Source: Chara braunii
Taxonomy: Eukaryota; Streptophyta; Charophyceae; Charales; Characeae
Reading direction: 5' to 3'
NCBI GenBank assembly: GCA_003427395.1
Contig: BFEA01000077.1
Coordinates: 15,806-58,971, forward strand
Length of the DNA stretch: 43,166 bases
Numbering within the stretch: position 1 is the first letter of the stretch; each line of letters begins with the position of its first letter. Below the pieces are notes generated by a model. That model ran no database searches and was not told the DNA's origin. It saw nothing but the letters and a program-made list of their open reading frames with translations. The translations under genes and the position numbers were made by a program. Shown here piece after piece: positions 10,180 through 20,582 of the stretch.

Positions 10180-11560
10180 CATGGCAATCTGCTGCAAGCG
10201 CTGGTATGCCTATAAGTTATCACAGCATCTTGATAGCCCTACCTACGGTCCGGCGTTAGAGTCTGTGGAGAGCATCCTCGAACACCATGCGCTTTTCAAT
10301 CAACGCTGGGGGTATCGACACACTGACACCCTGCCCTATCTCTACTTTGCACTTAAAGCACATAAATCCCCGCCCGTTCTTCGCCCAATTCTTGGTGTTA
10401 CTCAGCAAAACAACCTTCCTGGTCTTCACGTCGTACAACACCTCGCCAACCTTCAGTTTCAGATCTGCATAACAGGCCCCTTCATAGGCCTCTTGTGAGT
10501 GCAGCAATGGGCTCTTGCTGACTTAGCTACACTCTCTGAGTCGTGATCAAGTCTCTGCGCAGTAAGGACAATGAGCTTTATCAAAAAGTAGGAGTACACC
10601 GCTGTTGGAGTGTGCAAAGTGCCGACGAAGTCATCTTGGATCTCAAGCGGAACGCACAATCCCTTCTAGGCTGTACGCCCCAAACAACACATTTTACAAC
10701 CATGTACACTAACCTGCCACATCACAGGATTCTTAACAATGTCCAAAATGCGGTTTGTGAAGCACATGATTACGCCTTGTTGGGGATCACGCAGGGAAGA
10801 AGGCCAGTACAAATGTACATGACCGTAGGAGGTCCTCATCGAGGGGAGTGGTTTACTGCACATGATTCGGATACCCTTCCGTGTCAGAAATAGAACAGCA
10901 TCTGCAGTTTTGTGGTTTCCAACACTTATCTCTACACAAGGGATGACATTCTGCACCATCAGGTGGTAGGTATCCCTATGGGCACTAACGCCAGACCAGA
11001 AATTGCCAACCTTATGCTCTATTGGGGATAAGCACAGTTCGTCGATGAACTTCGACAGCGGGATCTGCGCGCTGCGCAAGCACATGCATTCACATACCGA
11101 TTCATTGATGACATCTTATCTTGGAAGACATCNCCCCCCCCCCTCCCCTCCTGTTCGATATGGCCTTGAGTGGAAGGACACTACTGAGCAAGATCGGCCG
11201 TGTCTTTTCCTTGGGTCAAGAATCCTGGTTCGGCCGGACGGCTCACTTCGCATTGGCGTGTTTGACAAGGTTGAGGCCTGGACATTCCCTGTGATACACT
11301 ACCCCATTGCGTCCTCTAATGCCCCAGTTCATCAGCCTGCAGGGTTGCTCACAGGGCAGCTAACACGATTCAAACATCTCTGCCAACTTTAAAGCTGCAG
11401 TGACTTCCTTGACATGACAAATGCTTATTAGAGATCATCCCCCAAGTGTCCTGGCTAGAGGCTGGACTACATATGTGCGCGGCCGACAGCGTCGGCTACC
11501 CACTCATGTTACACGTCTTTTAAACTGGTTTCGCCGCATGGCATGCTGGGCAATTGCTCA
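10180..11560 (+). pseudogene. Decayed reverse transcriptase of an unusual lineage
   Basis: Pieces of one RT can be read in order. 10180-10498 has LPYLYFALKAHKSPPVLRPIL, like the family motif LPxLYWxPKxHKxP. From 10543 one frame gives WSVQSADEVILDL, then HFTTMYTNLPHHRIL (motif A), then VGIPMGTNARPEIANLMLY (motif B, 10966 on), then YRFIDDILSW (motif C, 11095 on). After an ambiguous base and a C-run the frame changes to FPVIHYPIASSNAPVH and LLTGQLTRFKHLC, then LIRDHPPSVLARGW. This set of motifs is neither Ty3/gypsy nor L1; from memory it matches unclassified RTs known from animal genomes and placed near Penelope-like RTs. The motif A Asp is His. In-frame stops occur at 10891 and 11029. Confidence 0.75.
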
Positions 11561-12202
11561 CCCACTCCCGGATGCTAATTCTGTGTGCAGGTCTTCCGCA
11601 CAACCACATGCAATAGCCCACGTCCCGCAGCCCAACACTGATTTTGACCATAGGCAGCATCGGCCCTCCACACAACCAAACACGGTGGACCTGCCCTCTC
11701 CTGTTATTCCTGCCAAAATGCTAGACGCCAATGTGAATACGCCAACCCGGCAGGAGACCAGGCCAGCAACAAATTTGGCCGAAGTGGCTGCAATGGAGGA
11801 GGGCCAGCATCTACCAATACGGCGGTGGTACCTGAAAGCATGTCGCTTCCACCGCCGCCATCACCGCCACTGTCACCACCACGGCCATCATCATCTCCAC
11901 CACCGCCCCCTCCTCCTCCACCACCACCCCCAGCACCTCCACCACCACCCCCAGCACCTCCAGCACCACCACCGCTGCCACTGTTGCTACCACCATCAGC
12001 TTCATCACCGCCACAACGATCATTGCCAATGCTCCCCCCACTGACATCTTCGAGTACCTCAACCCCTCTGCCATCTGCCTCCTCTGCTTCTTCCTCTTCC
12101 CCTTCTCCTTCTTCCCCTTCCGCCGTCTCGCAGGCCTCATCTTCGTCATCGACGTCAGCATCATCATCACCGTCATCACGTTCATGGTTGGATCAGCCGT
12201 GA
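11561..12202 (+). pseudogene. Low-complexity Pro/Ser- and His-rich coding-like stretch
   Basis: Downstream of the RT the sequence becomes CAC/CCG/TCC-rich. One frame (11825-12202) reads as long Pro runs followed by Ser/Pro repeats; another (11421-12044) reads as His runs. Which frame was translated cannot be decided from composition alone. Its position between the RT and the zinc fingers suggests a flexible linker, but it may be a plain expansion of simple sequence. Confidence 0.45.
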
Positions 12203-12553
12203 CAACGGCCCCGTCGGCGAACGCATACGTCATTAGATCGACCATTGCAGATGCCTCTTCGGCGGCCGCCGCCTCAAAGACAGCGCCCTCGTTTATCCTT
12301 GAGGGGCATGATCACCGCGCCTCCTGCAGGGATTAGAGATCTGCTCCGCCGGCATGCTCACAACCATTCGGTATGATATCGTCGCCTTCGATACACGTTA
12401 GCCAGGAATAGTACATGTCGAGTCCGATGCCCACAATGTGGCGATGATTTCTTCAGCCCTGCAAGCCTGCGTGTGCACCAGACACGAGGGTGCAGCTACT
12501 TGTGCAGTGTTTGCACGACTAGCAACCGCTCTGAGCACAAATGCGGCTGATCA
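12203..12553 (+). pseudogene. C2HC zinc-finger segment
   Basis: The frame starting at 12203 reads a basic stretch (QRPRRRTHTS..., LRRPPPQRQRPRLSLRG). After one TGA near 12380 it continues into a finger: Cys at 12428 and 12437, His at 12476 and Cys at 12491, spaced C-x2-C-x12-H-x4-C, around CPQCGDDFFSPASLRVHQT. A further Cys-rich stretch (YLCSVCTTSNRSEHKC) follows before a TGA. The spacing is that of a classical C2H2/C2HC nucleic-acid-binding finger. Coding appears to continue in the frame of 12438-13151 after a one-base shift near 12548. Confidence 0.6.
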
Positions 12554-13151
12554 GCTTTCGCTTCCCGCATCTGGTCCACCCAGTTCTCACCCCCCTGCCC
12601 CGCCCCTCTCTCATCCACCTACCCGCGCTTGCTCCCCTGTCCCAAGTGACAATGACCCGTCTTCTGATTACCTGATGCAGCGCCAGATTGAAGATCATCT
12701 CTCTCCGGAGCGCATACTAGAGCCAATTAATCAAGACTGCAACGAGTCTCCGCCACCTGTGCAATCTGCAGAACTGAAGGAATATCTCCTGGCCCTGAAC
12801 AAATCTCCCGCGCAACCTGCGGAATCGGATGATGTCATAGCGCTACAGCGTCTGTACTATGTCATTAATGTATGTCTCCTTGCTTACAATTGTTACCTTT
12901 ATACTGTTTCTGATTTTGCAGACGTTGTCCGCTGGATAGAAGAAGAGCACCGTGCCGTCTGCCCAGAGGATGACAATGCTACACCTGGTGTGAACATAGA
13001 AGTCATGCCTATGGCATTTATGGGTAGGCAACGACAATTCCAGCCTGCTCCACAAAACCACGTGCCAGGCATGGATCCGAATATTCGGGCATATATCTTA
13101 CATCGCTCAGGTCATTTCAGTGCTCTTAATTCATGGGCACAATGGTGGTAG
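12550..13151 (+). pseudogene. Unrecognised acidic segment between zinc fingers
   Basis: An open frame (nominally from 12438) with a Pro/Ser-rich start and then an acidic, helix-like body (MQRQIEDHLSPERILEPI, SAELKEYLLALNKSPAQ, VVRWIEEEHRAVCPEDD). I do not recognise it. It sits between the C2HC finger and the RING-like fingers on the same strand, so it may be a spacer of the same ancestral protein. Confidence 0.45.
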
Positions 13152-13327
13152 GGTGCACACAGCGGGAAATATTCACTCTTTCTATCACCAAATGGTTGAG
13201 GATCACGCAGTCTGGCTCGTCCATCAGGAACAGTATGTCGACGAGCACTTGCAAGCACTGCAGCCCCCGGAGAGCAATCCGGCTGATTCTACCGCAAACA
13301 GTGAAGGGACGTCTCCAGAGGATCATG

Positions 13328-13640
13328 GCTGTACCCTCCCTTTGTGTCGTCGTACAGGTACAGTTCGGTTGGCATGTACACGGCATAGCCTCCGCTTTGA
13401 ACACTATGGAGGGATGGCTGCTGCTAGCCTCTCCCACGAAAACTGTGATCCCCTGTCTTGTGCGCATCCCTCCCCCCCCCTGATTACCTGCCCAGCATGC
13501 TGTTGTGGCCTTGATCTGTCATGCTTAAATAACTGTGCACGTTAGCCTTCCATACTGATGACATGTTAGCAACATGCCATATGTCGTCAGTGTTTCCAGG
13601 AAGCTGTCATAGACAGCATGTGTCTTTACTGCGTGGTCTA
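13328..13640 (+). pseudogene. Two RING-like zinc fingers
   Basis: One frame (from 13120) runs through two finger-like units. The first has CTLPLC, then VRLACTRH, then CDPLSC; the Cys after the His is Arg. The second has CPAC, then after two in-frame TAG codons TC, then QHAICRQCFQEAVIDSMCLYC split by one stop. The cysteine and histidine spacing of the second unit, C-x2-C...C-x2-H-x2-C-x2-C-x9-C-x2-C, fits the RING-HC consensus. RING domains usually bind E2 ubiquitin-conjugating enzymes. The stops show the copy is dead. Confidence 0.6.
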
Positions 13641-13954
13641 TCCCCGGTGCCATCATCCTCCACATCCTCTCCTAGCATGTCCCACATATGGTGTTGGTCA
13701 TACACCTACCACGGCAAGCGCAGACGGATCTCCCTCTTCCTTGCCAGACGAACGACAAACACAGCAGCCCGAGGAGAAAAATAGACTTCTATATGAACCA
13801 TCTGCAGAGCGATGTGCTGATAGTTTATCACCCACCAGGACGAGCTGTTGTGGACCAAATCCTGCAGCCGCTGAACACCCTTGCTTTGGACCGATCCTCC
13901 CTGTTGTCGTCTGCCCATAGAGAAAAAAAAGGAATAAATACTGAGGAAACCCAA
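13641..13954 (+). other. Spacer within the RING-like array
   Basis: Open in several frames but with no recognised domain. A frame at 13688-14095 leads into the following finger and contains EVYFSP/NHLQSDVLIVYHPPGRAV-like text of unknown relation. It is probably linker sequence. Confidence 0.35.
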
Positions 13955-14345
13955 GGAAGGTGCTCCATGCCGCTTTGTGATGACCCGCCGGAGATTCAAC
14001 TAGCATGTGGTCCGCATGCCTTGTGCCGTGAGGATTATGAAGGGATAGTCCAAGCGAGTTTTTGCTTTCATATGTACGACGACAGTCTGTACTGAACTCA
14101 TGTACGGCACCCTGACATGTCATGTCTAATTTGTAGACGGGCTGGAACGGCAATGCCTCTATAACTGTGGTCGATGTGCCTCCGTGTTCCTAGCATGTAG
14201 GAGCCACGTAGCCTGTGTGTGACATCTGTTTGCGCCGTGCCATTCGATGCAGCAACTGTGACTGCGAAAGTTGGATGCTGTGCTTCCATAGTCCACACCC
14301 GAACCGGTCCTGTCCGGTCTGTAGGGGTGGCCACTTACCATAGGC
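13955..14345 (+). pseudogene. Further RING-like zinc fingers
   Basis: Three partial units follow. Near 13961: CSMPLCDD, then IQLACGPHALCREDYEG, and after one TGA HVRHPDMSCLICRRAG. Near 14163: NCGRCASVFLACRSHVACV. Near 14218, in another frame: CDICLRRAIRCSNCDCE, then CFHSPHPNRSCPVCRGGH. All share C-x2/4-C, an LAC-x2-H core or its equivalent, and a terminal C-x2-C-R. They look like a tandem array from one protein interrupted by frameshifts. Introns could explain some frame changes, but no clear splice pair was found. Confidence 0.55.
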
Positions 14346-14667
14346 AATCGCTGCTTCTCAACTCAAAATCTTATGCAACCCAGACACTAACTAACCTCAT
14401 GTGCCATTGTAGAGTAGTCTGTTCCAGCGGTGAGTGTTTAGAGTTCTGCAGGAAGTTCGTCATAAACCTCTCCCCTGCCCTTTGCATGTCATGTACTATC
14501 CTGCCGTTCACATCTTTCTCTCCTGTCCTTTGCCCTCCACCTCCCCCCTACCCCACTCTCCGAAAGAAATCCGCCTTCTATCCCTTTCCCTCAACCGTCC
14601 CCTCCACCCTCCCCTCTTGTGCTACTAACAAACACATACGAATGAGCATCGTTAAGAGAACAGACGA
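14346..14667. other. Anonymous sequence after the zinc fingers
   Basis: Pyrimidine-rich in part (14510-14630). No gene, RNA or repeat family recognised. Confidence 0.4.
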
Positions 14668-14727
14668 TATGAAGATCAGAAGTGAAATAAACAGGAGTAT
14701 GAAGATCTGAAGAGAAATGCACAGGAG
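14668..14727. repeat. 30-bp imperfect tandem repeat, two copies
   Basis: Units at 14668-14697 and 14698-14727 both start TATGAAGATC and end ACAGGAG, differing at a few internal positions. Confidence 0.85.
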
Positions 14728-15015
14728 CATACTTTCCCTTTTACTCTGCCTCCTGTTATACCATGCAAGCGGACACGGGGATGTGGGCAGCTGCCGCTCA
14801 ACCACAATCAACGCGGGCAGCCTTGTACGTACGAGCCTACGAGGCATAGTAAAAGAGGAGCTGTTGCCGCCAAGAAACCCCAACTAAACACAGTTCTAAA
14901 ATTAGTTCTGCTATGACTCATGTTGCTTGATAAGGAGGTAAATTCTTTAATTGTTGGGCTGGCTCAACTCGAATTTACTTGTCTGGGTGAAATAGGGGCT
15001 GTTGTGGTGGAAACT

Positions 15016-15023
15016 TACGACAC

Positions 15024-15060
<37 letters not shown>

Positions 15061-15061
15061 G
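15016..15061. repeat. (ACAG)n microsatellite
   Basis: About ten CAGA/ACAG units in a row. Confidence 0.95.
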
Positions 15062-15114
15062 TAAAACAAGGACATTGACACGCGAAAAATCAGGTAACCT
15101 GAGAACTGCGATTG

Positions 15115-15229
15115 GACTACCTTCTTCCCCCGAATACAACGTACGGTCATTATACCTGTATCTAGACTGAAAGATGCCTCAAATACAGATATAATGACCG
15201 TACGTTGTATTCAGGGGAAGAAGGTAGTT
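15115..15229. repeat. Near-perfect inverted repeat, 47-bp arms, 21-bp loop
   Basis: Arms 15115-15161 and 15183-15229 are reverse complements except for three positions. Each contains the word ACAACGTACGGTCATTATA or its complement. The folded transcript would be a 115-nt hairpin. No coding sequence is involved. It could be a tiny foldback transposon or a small-RNA precursor. Confidence 0.92.
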
Positions 15230-15932
15230 GAATGTTAAGAAATGCAGAAATTGGACAAAAGCAGGGGCACTCGCCATCACCAGCAACCAATTATCCCAGA
15301 ACCCCTCCCAAGTATTCTTACTCTGCGCGCCTGTCCTACCATCACAACCTATCATAGCCCGTACGCACAACCAGCCAGCGCGGTCACCCACCCCAACCTG
15401 TCATGTCAGCACATTAGGCCTGTTTGGCAACCAATTGTGCTACCAGCATATTGGACTGGAGTGGTGAGAAAGGGAGGAGAACATGGAGAAGACAAATGTA
15501 TAGAAGCATTCAAGGCCAAGATGGATGGGGATGCATATAGCGGGCAAAAAAAAACAAGGAGAGGACAGAAGGAGAAGGGAGAGAGGAGGATTCGGGGGCA
15601 GTAGTTGTAAGAAAGAGGATGATGTCTCGGCATGGGAGCTACGACCAGCTCCACACCACAATCCAATGAGAAGTTCAAACCCACCTCGACACCACAACCC
15701 CACCACCTCCACACGGCGATCCCACCAACTTGCAGGCAAGAGATGGGTGGGGGAAAGCGGAGGAAGGGACACAAGAAACAGAGAGAAGCATTCAAAAATT
15801 GTGTGCATGTACTCCGTTGAGCTCTTTCTGAAGCACCGGGAAGAAATGTGAGTGCCACAATTCCAAAATTGATTTCCACTTATGGAAAACTAAACACTCT
15901 TTGGGCAAAAGAAAATTTTACGGCAACTGAGC
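15230..15932. other. Anonymous, partly purine-rich sequence
   Basis: Open frames such as 15242-15604 and 15406-15879 (minus) are low-complexity translations of a purine-rich tract (15460-15620). No family is recognised. Confidence 0.4.
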
Positions 15933-15999
15933 GGAGCCTAGCTTAATTAGTACACCAATCAACTCTTGAAATGCAGACCCATGTTCGAGTCCAGATGCC
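15933..15999 (+). pseudogene. tRNA-like fossil (tRNA pseudogene or SINE head)
   Basis: The sequence starts GGAGCCTAGCTTAATTAGTA, a good A box with a D-loop-like GTA, and has TGTTCGAGTCC (B box, one base off consensus) about 35 nt later. The acceptor arms GGAGCCT and AGATGCC pair only partly, and the anticodon stem is broken around CTCTTGAAA, so it is not a working tRNA. Confidence 0.45.
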
Positions 16000-16102
16000 A
16001 TCAGATGAGCAGAGCAAACTAATTCTTAATTACCTGGGCCCGGTCGGTTCATTCATGATATCGCAAGGCAATAGTCGCTTTACAGAGGCCTAAATTTTCA
16101 GG

Positions 16103-17769
16103 AACTTGTCATGCCATTTTTTTTTTTATTATTATTATTTTTTTTGAACAAAACAGGGCCTTATGGTCCTGGCTTCTTCTATTCTGGGGAGCGTCAGTCC
16201 GGTTCCTATTCCACCGGCAAGTCAAAATATACAATACATGAGACAGAACACACACACGCTTCCTTCCATTCAGGCCGAAGGACCCCTGAGCAGTATTGAT
16301 TGCTCCACCTCAGTGGAGGATTGACTGTCAGCTTGCCCTGACCCTCTCTTTCCTCTCAGACCTGGCGGGCAGATCTGCCAAATGATGATATGTCCCCTAG
16401 AAAGAGCTCAATCATTGTCCCTGTCGACCTGTGTCTGTCCCCTTACAATGTCCTGCTCGTGATCCATTTTATCAGTCCTTCTCAGACGGTTAACGGGGGC
16501 CGTTTTCGTTGGCAATTGTGGTGCAAGTTTCATCAAAATTTTTAAAAACAAACGATGTGAGACCATAGTGCAAACATCAAAAAAGGAAACAGGCAAAAAC
16601 AAACGAAAAAAAAAACAAAAAAACACTATGAAACCCTAACACAAAGACACTGTCCGAGTCAAAATGAAGCGTCCAACGAATGCAACAAAATGCCAACTTT
16701 TTCATTATTGATCCAAACGTGTCAAAACTGCACACATGACGTACCCTAAAGCACATATATATCACACAAAAAGAAAAAAGAAAAAAAAAGCAAAAAATCA
16801 GCACAATATGACAGTTTCAGTGCAATTCGGTGCAAAATTCGTCGAAAATAACACCCCTGGTTAACCACGTGTGTCCTCCATTGGTACACCCCGTTACCAC
16901 CTTAAACCCTAAACCCTTAGACGGCATGCCCCTTTTCCCCAATCGTTTGGGTCGAACTTGCTCCCGTACTCCTGTTTCTTGGACTAGGTCTCCTTGCACG
17001 TTGATCCCCAAAACGAAAGTGGGAGTTGACGAGACTTCATTTATTGGCAGTCCTTCGCTATAGGATCCTGCTCTGAGGCCCCCATTAATATTCACGCAGC
17101 CTGTATTCTTTTTAGGCCTATGCCGCGTTTCCACTCCTGTGTTGTCACCTGCTGTTCCATCTCCCGAGGCCATTATAAGAACCTGTCCTGGGCTGTAATC
17201 CTGACTTCCTCTTCCTCGTATTTTCTCACCCTATCATCTCTCTTCAGTCCCTACCGTCTGAGCTCCTGTGGAACTGCCCTCCTCCGTAGAGTCTCAAGAT
17301 GTGATTGTGCTGTCTGGTGTTGTCTGTTGTTGAGGACCCTTTTCCGGGACTGAATTATGCCACTCTTTCCAGCAAATGCGGTCCTCTCGTATCTCAGCAA
17401 TCTTGCCGTCTATCAACCAGCTCCTGTGGAAAATCAGTCTTTCCTTCTTTCGCTGTTCTTCGTCCTCTGTCCAGGCTTGTCTGACTTTNCNCCATCTGCA
17501 AAGAATCTCAGCTTGAATCATTGTTCTGNTTTCTATCCACACCTTCTCCCGTGGATTGGACCGCCCTTCAATTGATCTGCTGCATCTCTCTTTCCATGTG
17601 ATCCATAGGGTCACTTTCCTGACGAGTTCGAACCAAATCCTCTCTGCCTTTCGTGCCATATCAGGGATGTTAGTCAAGAGGAGCAGTTGGGTGGGTTGTT
17701 CAGGGAAGGGGGATGAGAAGAGGGAATCCCAAAGTGAAGAAGCTCTGTTGTCAACTTGTCATGCCATTT
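16103..17769 (-). mobile_element. 5'-truncated LINE insertion with target duplication
   Basis: A 17-bp direct repeat, AACTTGTCATGCCATTT, lies at 16103-16119 and 17753-17769. Between the copies the minus strand starts inside an L1-type ORF2 and ends with a T-run on the plus strand (16117-16146), the poly(A) tail. This is the signature of target-primed insertion with 5' truncation; the insert is about 1.6 kb. The 3' untranslated part (16147-17293) includes A-rich runs and, at 16901-16919, two CCCTAAA telomere-like units. Confidence 0.88.
17294..17752 (-). pseudogene. C-terminal end of a LINE ORF2
   Basis: An open frame running from the truncation point to a stop at 17294. It contains NIPDMARKAERIWFELVRKV, then TLWITWKERCSRSIEG, the Trp-rich tail that follows the zf-RVT domain in plant-type LINEs (compare LWxIWKERN). 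It then continues basic to WLIDGKIAEIREDRICWKEW. Three ambiguous bases (17489, 17491, 17529) fall inside. The nominal start at 17677 is an internal TTG; the frame is open upstream to the target duplication, so the protein is an N-terminally truncated fragment. Confidence 0.7.
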
Positions 17770-17851
17770 ATAAGAAAACCCAAAGGCCCTTTTAATCTAA
17801 CTTGCCACCAATACAGAGAGTGGGCACCATATTAACTAACAGCAAAAAAGA

Positions 17852-17868
17852 GGGGGGGGGGGGGGGGA
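17852..17868. repeat. Homopolymer G run
   Basis: A run of about 17 G. Its length may be unreliable in the assembly. Confidence 0.9.
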
Positions 17869-18169
17869 TGGAAGCATAAAAGACTATCGTAATGAACCCA
17901 GTCTCGTTGAGAATGCACATCAGCAATGCAATACAAGTCCGAACCCAGCGCACATCATGAAGTCTCCGAAGTAAGTACGAGTCCATGTCTCGATTATACG
18001 AGGGAGAAAGAGGAGAGAAAAGACACAGAAGAGGAGGAGGAGAGTCTCAATAATTAATCAATAATACTGTTATAATACATGTATGTCTCTCCCCTGCCCA
18101 CTTCCACTTCGGGCTTCTCCTCCATTGCCACCTCAGCAATGCATGTTCTCCTCTGACGTCCTCTGACAT

Positions 18170-19110
18170 ATTCATTGTGCAGATTATAACAGGGTGCCCA
18201 TCCTTCCTCCACTCCATGGCGGATGGCACAGCACTTCCTCACCTTCGTGGAGACCAGCTGATCATGCATGTCGACACCAGGGAAGTCCAGGTAAGCTTCC
18301 CCTCAACTCCCATCAGTCTCACAGCCCTGATCCTCCTCCTCCTCGCCAATCCTCATCACCTAGTCTACGGTTATGGCGGCTATGGCTGCGCCAACGTAAT
18401 CTCCCTCTAGGCTGGCGACCTCCAGCAGCATCTGGCGCCAGCATCACACTACAGCAGCCTCATGTAGCAGGACTGGCATCAAGCCAGCGCAAGGCGGAAT
18501 GCCTTCCTCAGTGGTCTGGCTGGGCTTACGTAGCATGGACCAGTGTTGACTTGCATGGACCAATCTCCCCTTGGACCGTGTCGGCGCTTCAGATTTGCCA
18601 GATCTTGACGCCTAGATGCAGCCTTGTTCCCAGTCGAGACTGGAATCTTCCGGATACCTGCAGACAACCATTGATGTGCATCTGATCTATGGCAGAGGCT
18701 GACTACGGGGTTGACTTTGACTTTGGGCCTGCCTTCCTCTATTCCCATCGCCGTCACTTTCAGTGGCCTGAGGAGGATCCGTGCCCACAGCCAGTGCCAA
18801 CATTGCAGTGGGCTCTGCAGTGGCAAATCGTATACCGCTGTCTACCCACGCCGGATTGGCCAGTGTCAAGGTCACAATTGGAACAGAAAGGGATACTGTC
18901 GCCTACCTGCTCCTACAGTGGCTCCTCCTCCCAGCAGCAGATAGCAGATCTGGAGCATTGCTTGCTCTATTGCCCAATTGCCCAGCAGATTTGGCAATGG
19001 TGGAGCGCAGCCTGGCACAGCCATACTAAAGACGAGCTCCCGTGGGACCAGGCATTGCTCCTGCCAGGCCTAGTGAAGAAGATCCCAACGAAGGAACACA
19101 CCTTTGGATA
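18170..19110 (+). pseudogene. LINE ORF2 tail with zf-RVT domain
   Basis: The frame from 18689 contains WQIVYRCLPTPDW, then PTCSYSG, then IADLEHCLLYCPIAQQIWQWW. This is the zf-RVT pattern at the end of plant LINE reverse transcriptases (CxxC, later LEHxxxxCPxAxxxWxWW). Upstream frames (18177-18685) are probably the degraded region before it but carry no clear motif. Orientation is opposite to the truncated LINE at 16103-17769, so this is a separate fragment. Confidence 0.65.
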
Positions 19111-19977
19111 CCTCCAGGCTAGACAGCACACTGTAGATACTAAAAGACACAAAAGCCCCCGTGCATGAGGGAGGACTTCATGATCCAGGGATTGAGCGCC
19201 GCCGCGTTGCACCTGCGTTACGACAGGCTTGTAGCGCCAAGGTGCAGACCGGCCGCCACCGGGAAGGAGTGGAAGAACCCGGTCCCGAATGCGTTGACCG
19301 GCGCCATGGTGGCAACATGCAGGCATGAGGGTTTGGTGCAGAGGAATACAACCACGAAGAGAGAGTGGAGGAGGAAGAAGGACGACGACACCACGGGGGG
19401 AGAGGGGGAATGATAGCCAGAAGAAAGGTAAGGAAGATAAGCAGAGCCCGTTGGTCTTTGAAAGGACCTTCGGAAAGAGAGGAAGGGGGGTGGCGGGGTA
19501 GCTCCTGGGAGTGAGAATGGGAGGAAGCACTCGGTGGAGGCAGGTAGCCAGGACCAAGTCGAGACCTGTCATAACAAGTGGGCGTGGATACTCGCGACAA
19601 GCTGGAGGAGGGTGGCTCCAAGATACAACGGCAACCGTATGGAAAATCGGGCAGCCTTACGAGCGGAAGAGAATGGGAATGGGGTTCAAGCTTTGCCATA
19701 ATTTCGACTACTCAGGGGCCCCGGGGGGATGCTTGTTCCCTCCCTCGGTGGAGGATTTTGGTTTGGCAAGGGGCACTTGCGAAGATCCTTTTGTCGAAAC
19801 AGGTAAGTTGCCAAAGCTCTCCAACACAGGTTACCTCTAGATTGCAGATCCATGGTCGACTTCGAGGGATTTCTCTAATGGAAGGTAGACGGGGAAGGTT
19901 TTTGTGCTTTGCTCATTTTCGGAAAAGAAGGACACGCCAACTCCACGGTTTTGAGAACGAGATTGTGCGAGGTAGGG
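19111..19977. other. Anonymous sequence before chromovirus 2
   Basis: Several overlapping frames on both strands (for example 18967-19572 minus and 19578-20303 plus, the latter running into an LTR). None resembles a known family. Confidence 0.4.
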
Positions 19978-19982
19978 CACAT

Positions 19983-20338
19983 TGCAGCGGGCCTCCATCT
20001 GCCCGGGCCTACAGCCAGGGCCTATTCGGCTATTTGCCAGTTTGGCCTGTGGGACCAGCCCGTGGCCTAACCCCACAGGCCGTGTGCTTTTCCAGTCCAG
20101 TCCTGCAGGGTACCACTGTCGGTACCAGGCCAGCCCAGTCCAACCCTGTCAGTCCGTTGGGGGGTATACCCCAGCTGTTGTCTGTTATTCAAATTATTCT
20201 TCATTTTGCAGTTTTGGAGTACCTGCGTGTTGAGTCCGCGTCGGAGCTGCGCTGTCCCTTCCAGCTCCATCTCCATCTCCTCCCCCTCAACCCTTCGTCT
20301 TGATCCTGACGGACCGCCATCCCAGCGGGTCTGTCACA
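19983..20338 (+). repeat. 5' LTR of chromovirus 2
   Basis: A 356-bp repeat matching 30921-31270, starting TGCAGCGGGCC and ending GTCTGTCACA, one base before the primer-binding site. Confidence 0.95.
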
Positions 20339-20339
20339 C

Positions 20340-20351
20340 TGGTATCAGAGC
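20340..20351 (+). other. Primer-binding site (initiator Met tRNA), chromovirus 2
   Basis: TGGTATCAGAGC, a perfect complement of the 3' end of initiator Met tRNA, one base after the LTR. Confidence 0.95.
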
Positions 20352-20582
20352 GGGAACGTTCCCCGCTCGCACCCACCCTGGCCCCCACCGTTGGAAAAAA
20401 CGGTGTAAACCCGAAAGCGGGTTTTTGAGGTGTTTTTTGGGCGTTTTCGTGGTAAACAGCGGGCAAAAAGGTGCAGCGACGACGGAGCGAGAAGGCGCTG
20501 ACACGTGGCAGAAAAGAGAGAGGGAGCGCGCACACGCACGTGCCATGCTGCCCCGCTCCTTGACTATCTTTATCAAGATCCG

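Noticed and set aside
10004-10259. His-Thr-repeat proteins
   Set aside because: They are translations of the (CA)n microsatellite.
11811-12245. Minus-strand Met/Val-rich membrane-like protein
   Set aside because: It is the complement of the Pro/His-coding simple repeat; hydrophobic runs arise from GTG/GAG repeats.
12870-12921. Possible 52-bp intron (GTATGT...TTTTGCAG) in the segment before the RING fingers
   Set aside because: The sites look good, but removing it leads to a stop within six codons in the only sensible upstream frame, while the unspliced frame stays open to 13151.
14700-14727. Second hammerhead suggested by CTGAAGAGAAA
   Set aside because: There is no room for stem II between the two core words, and no stem I or III pairs.
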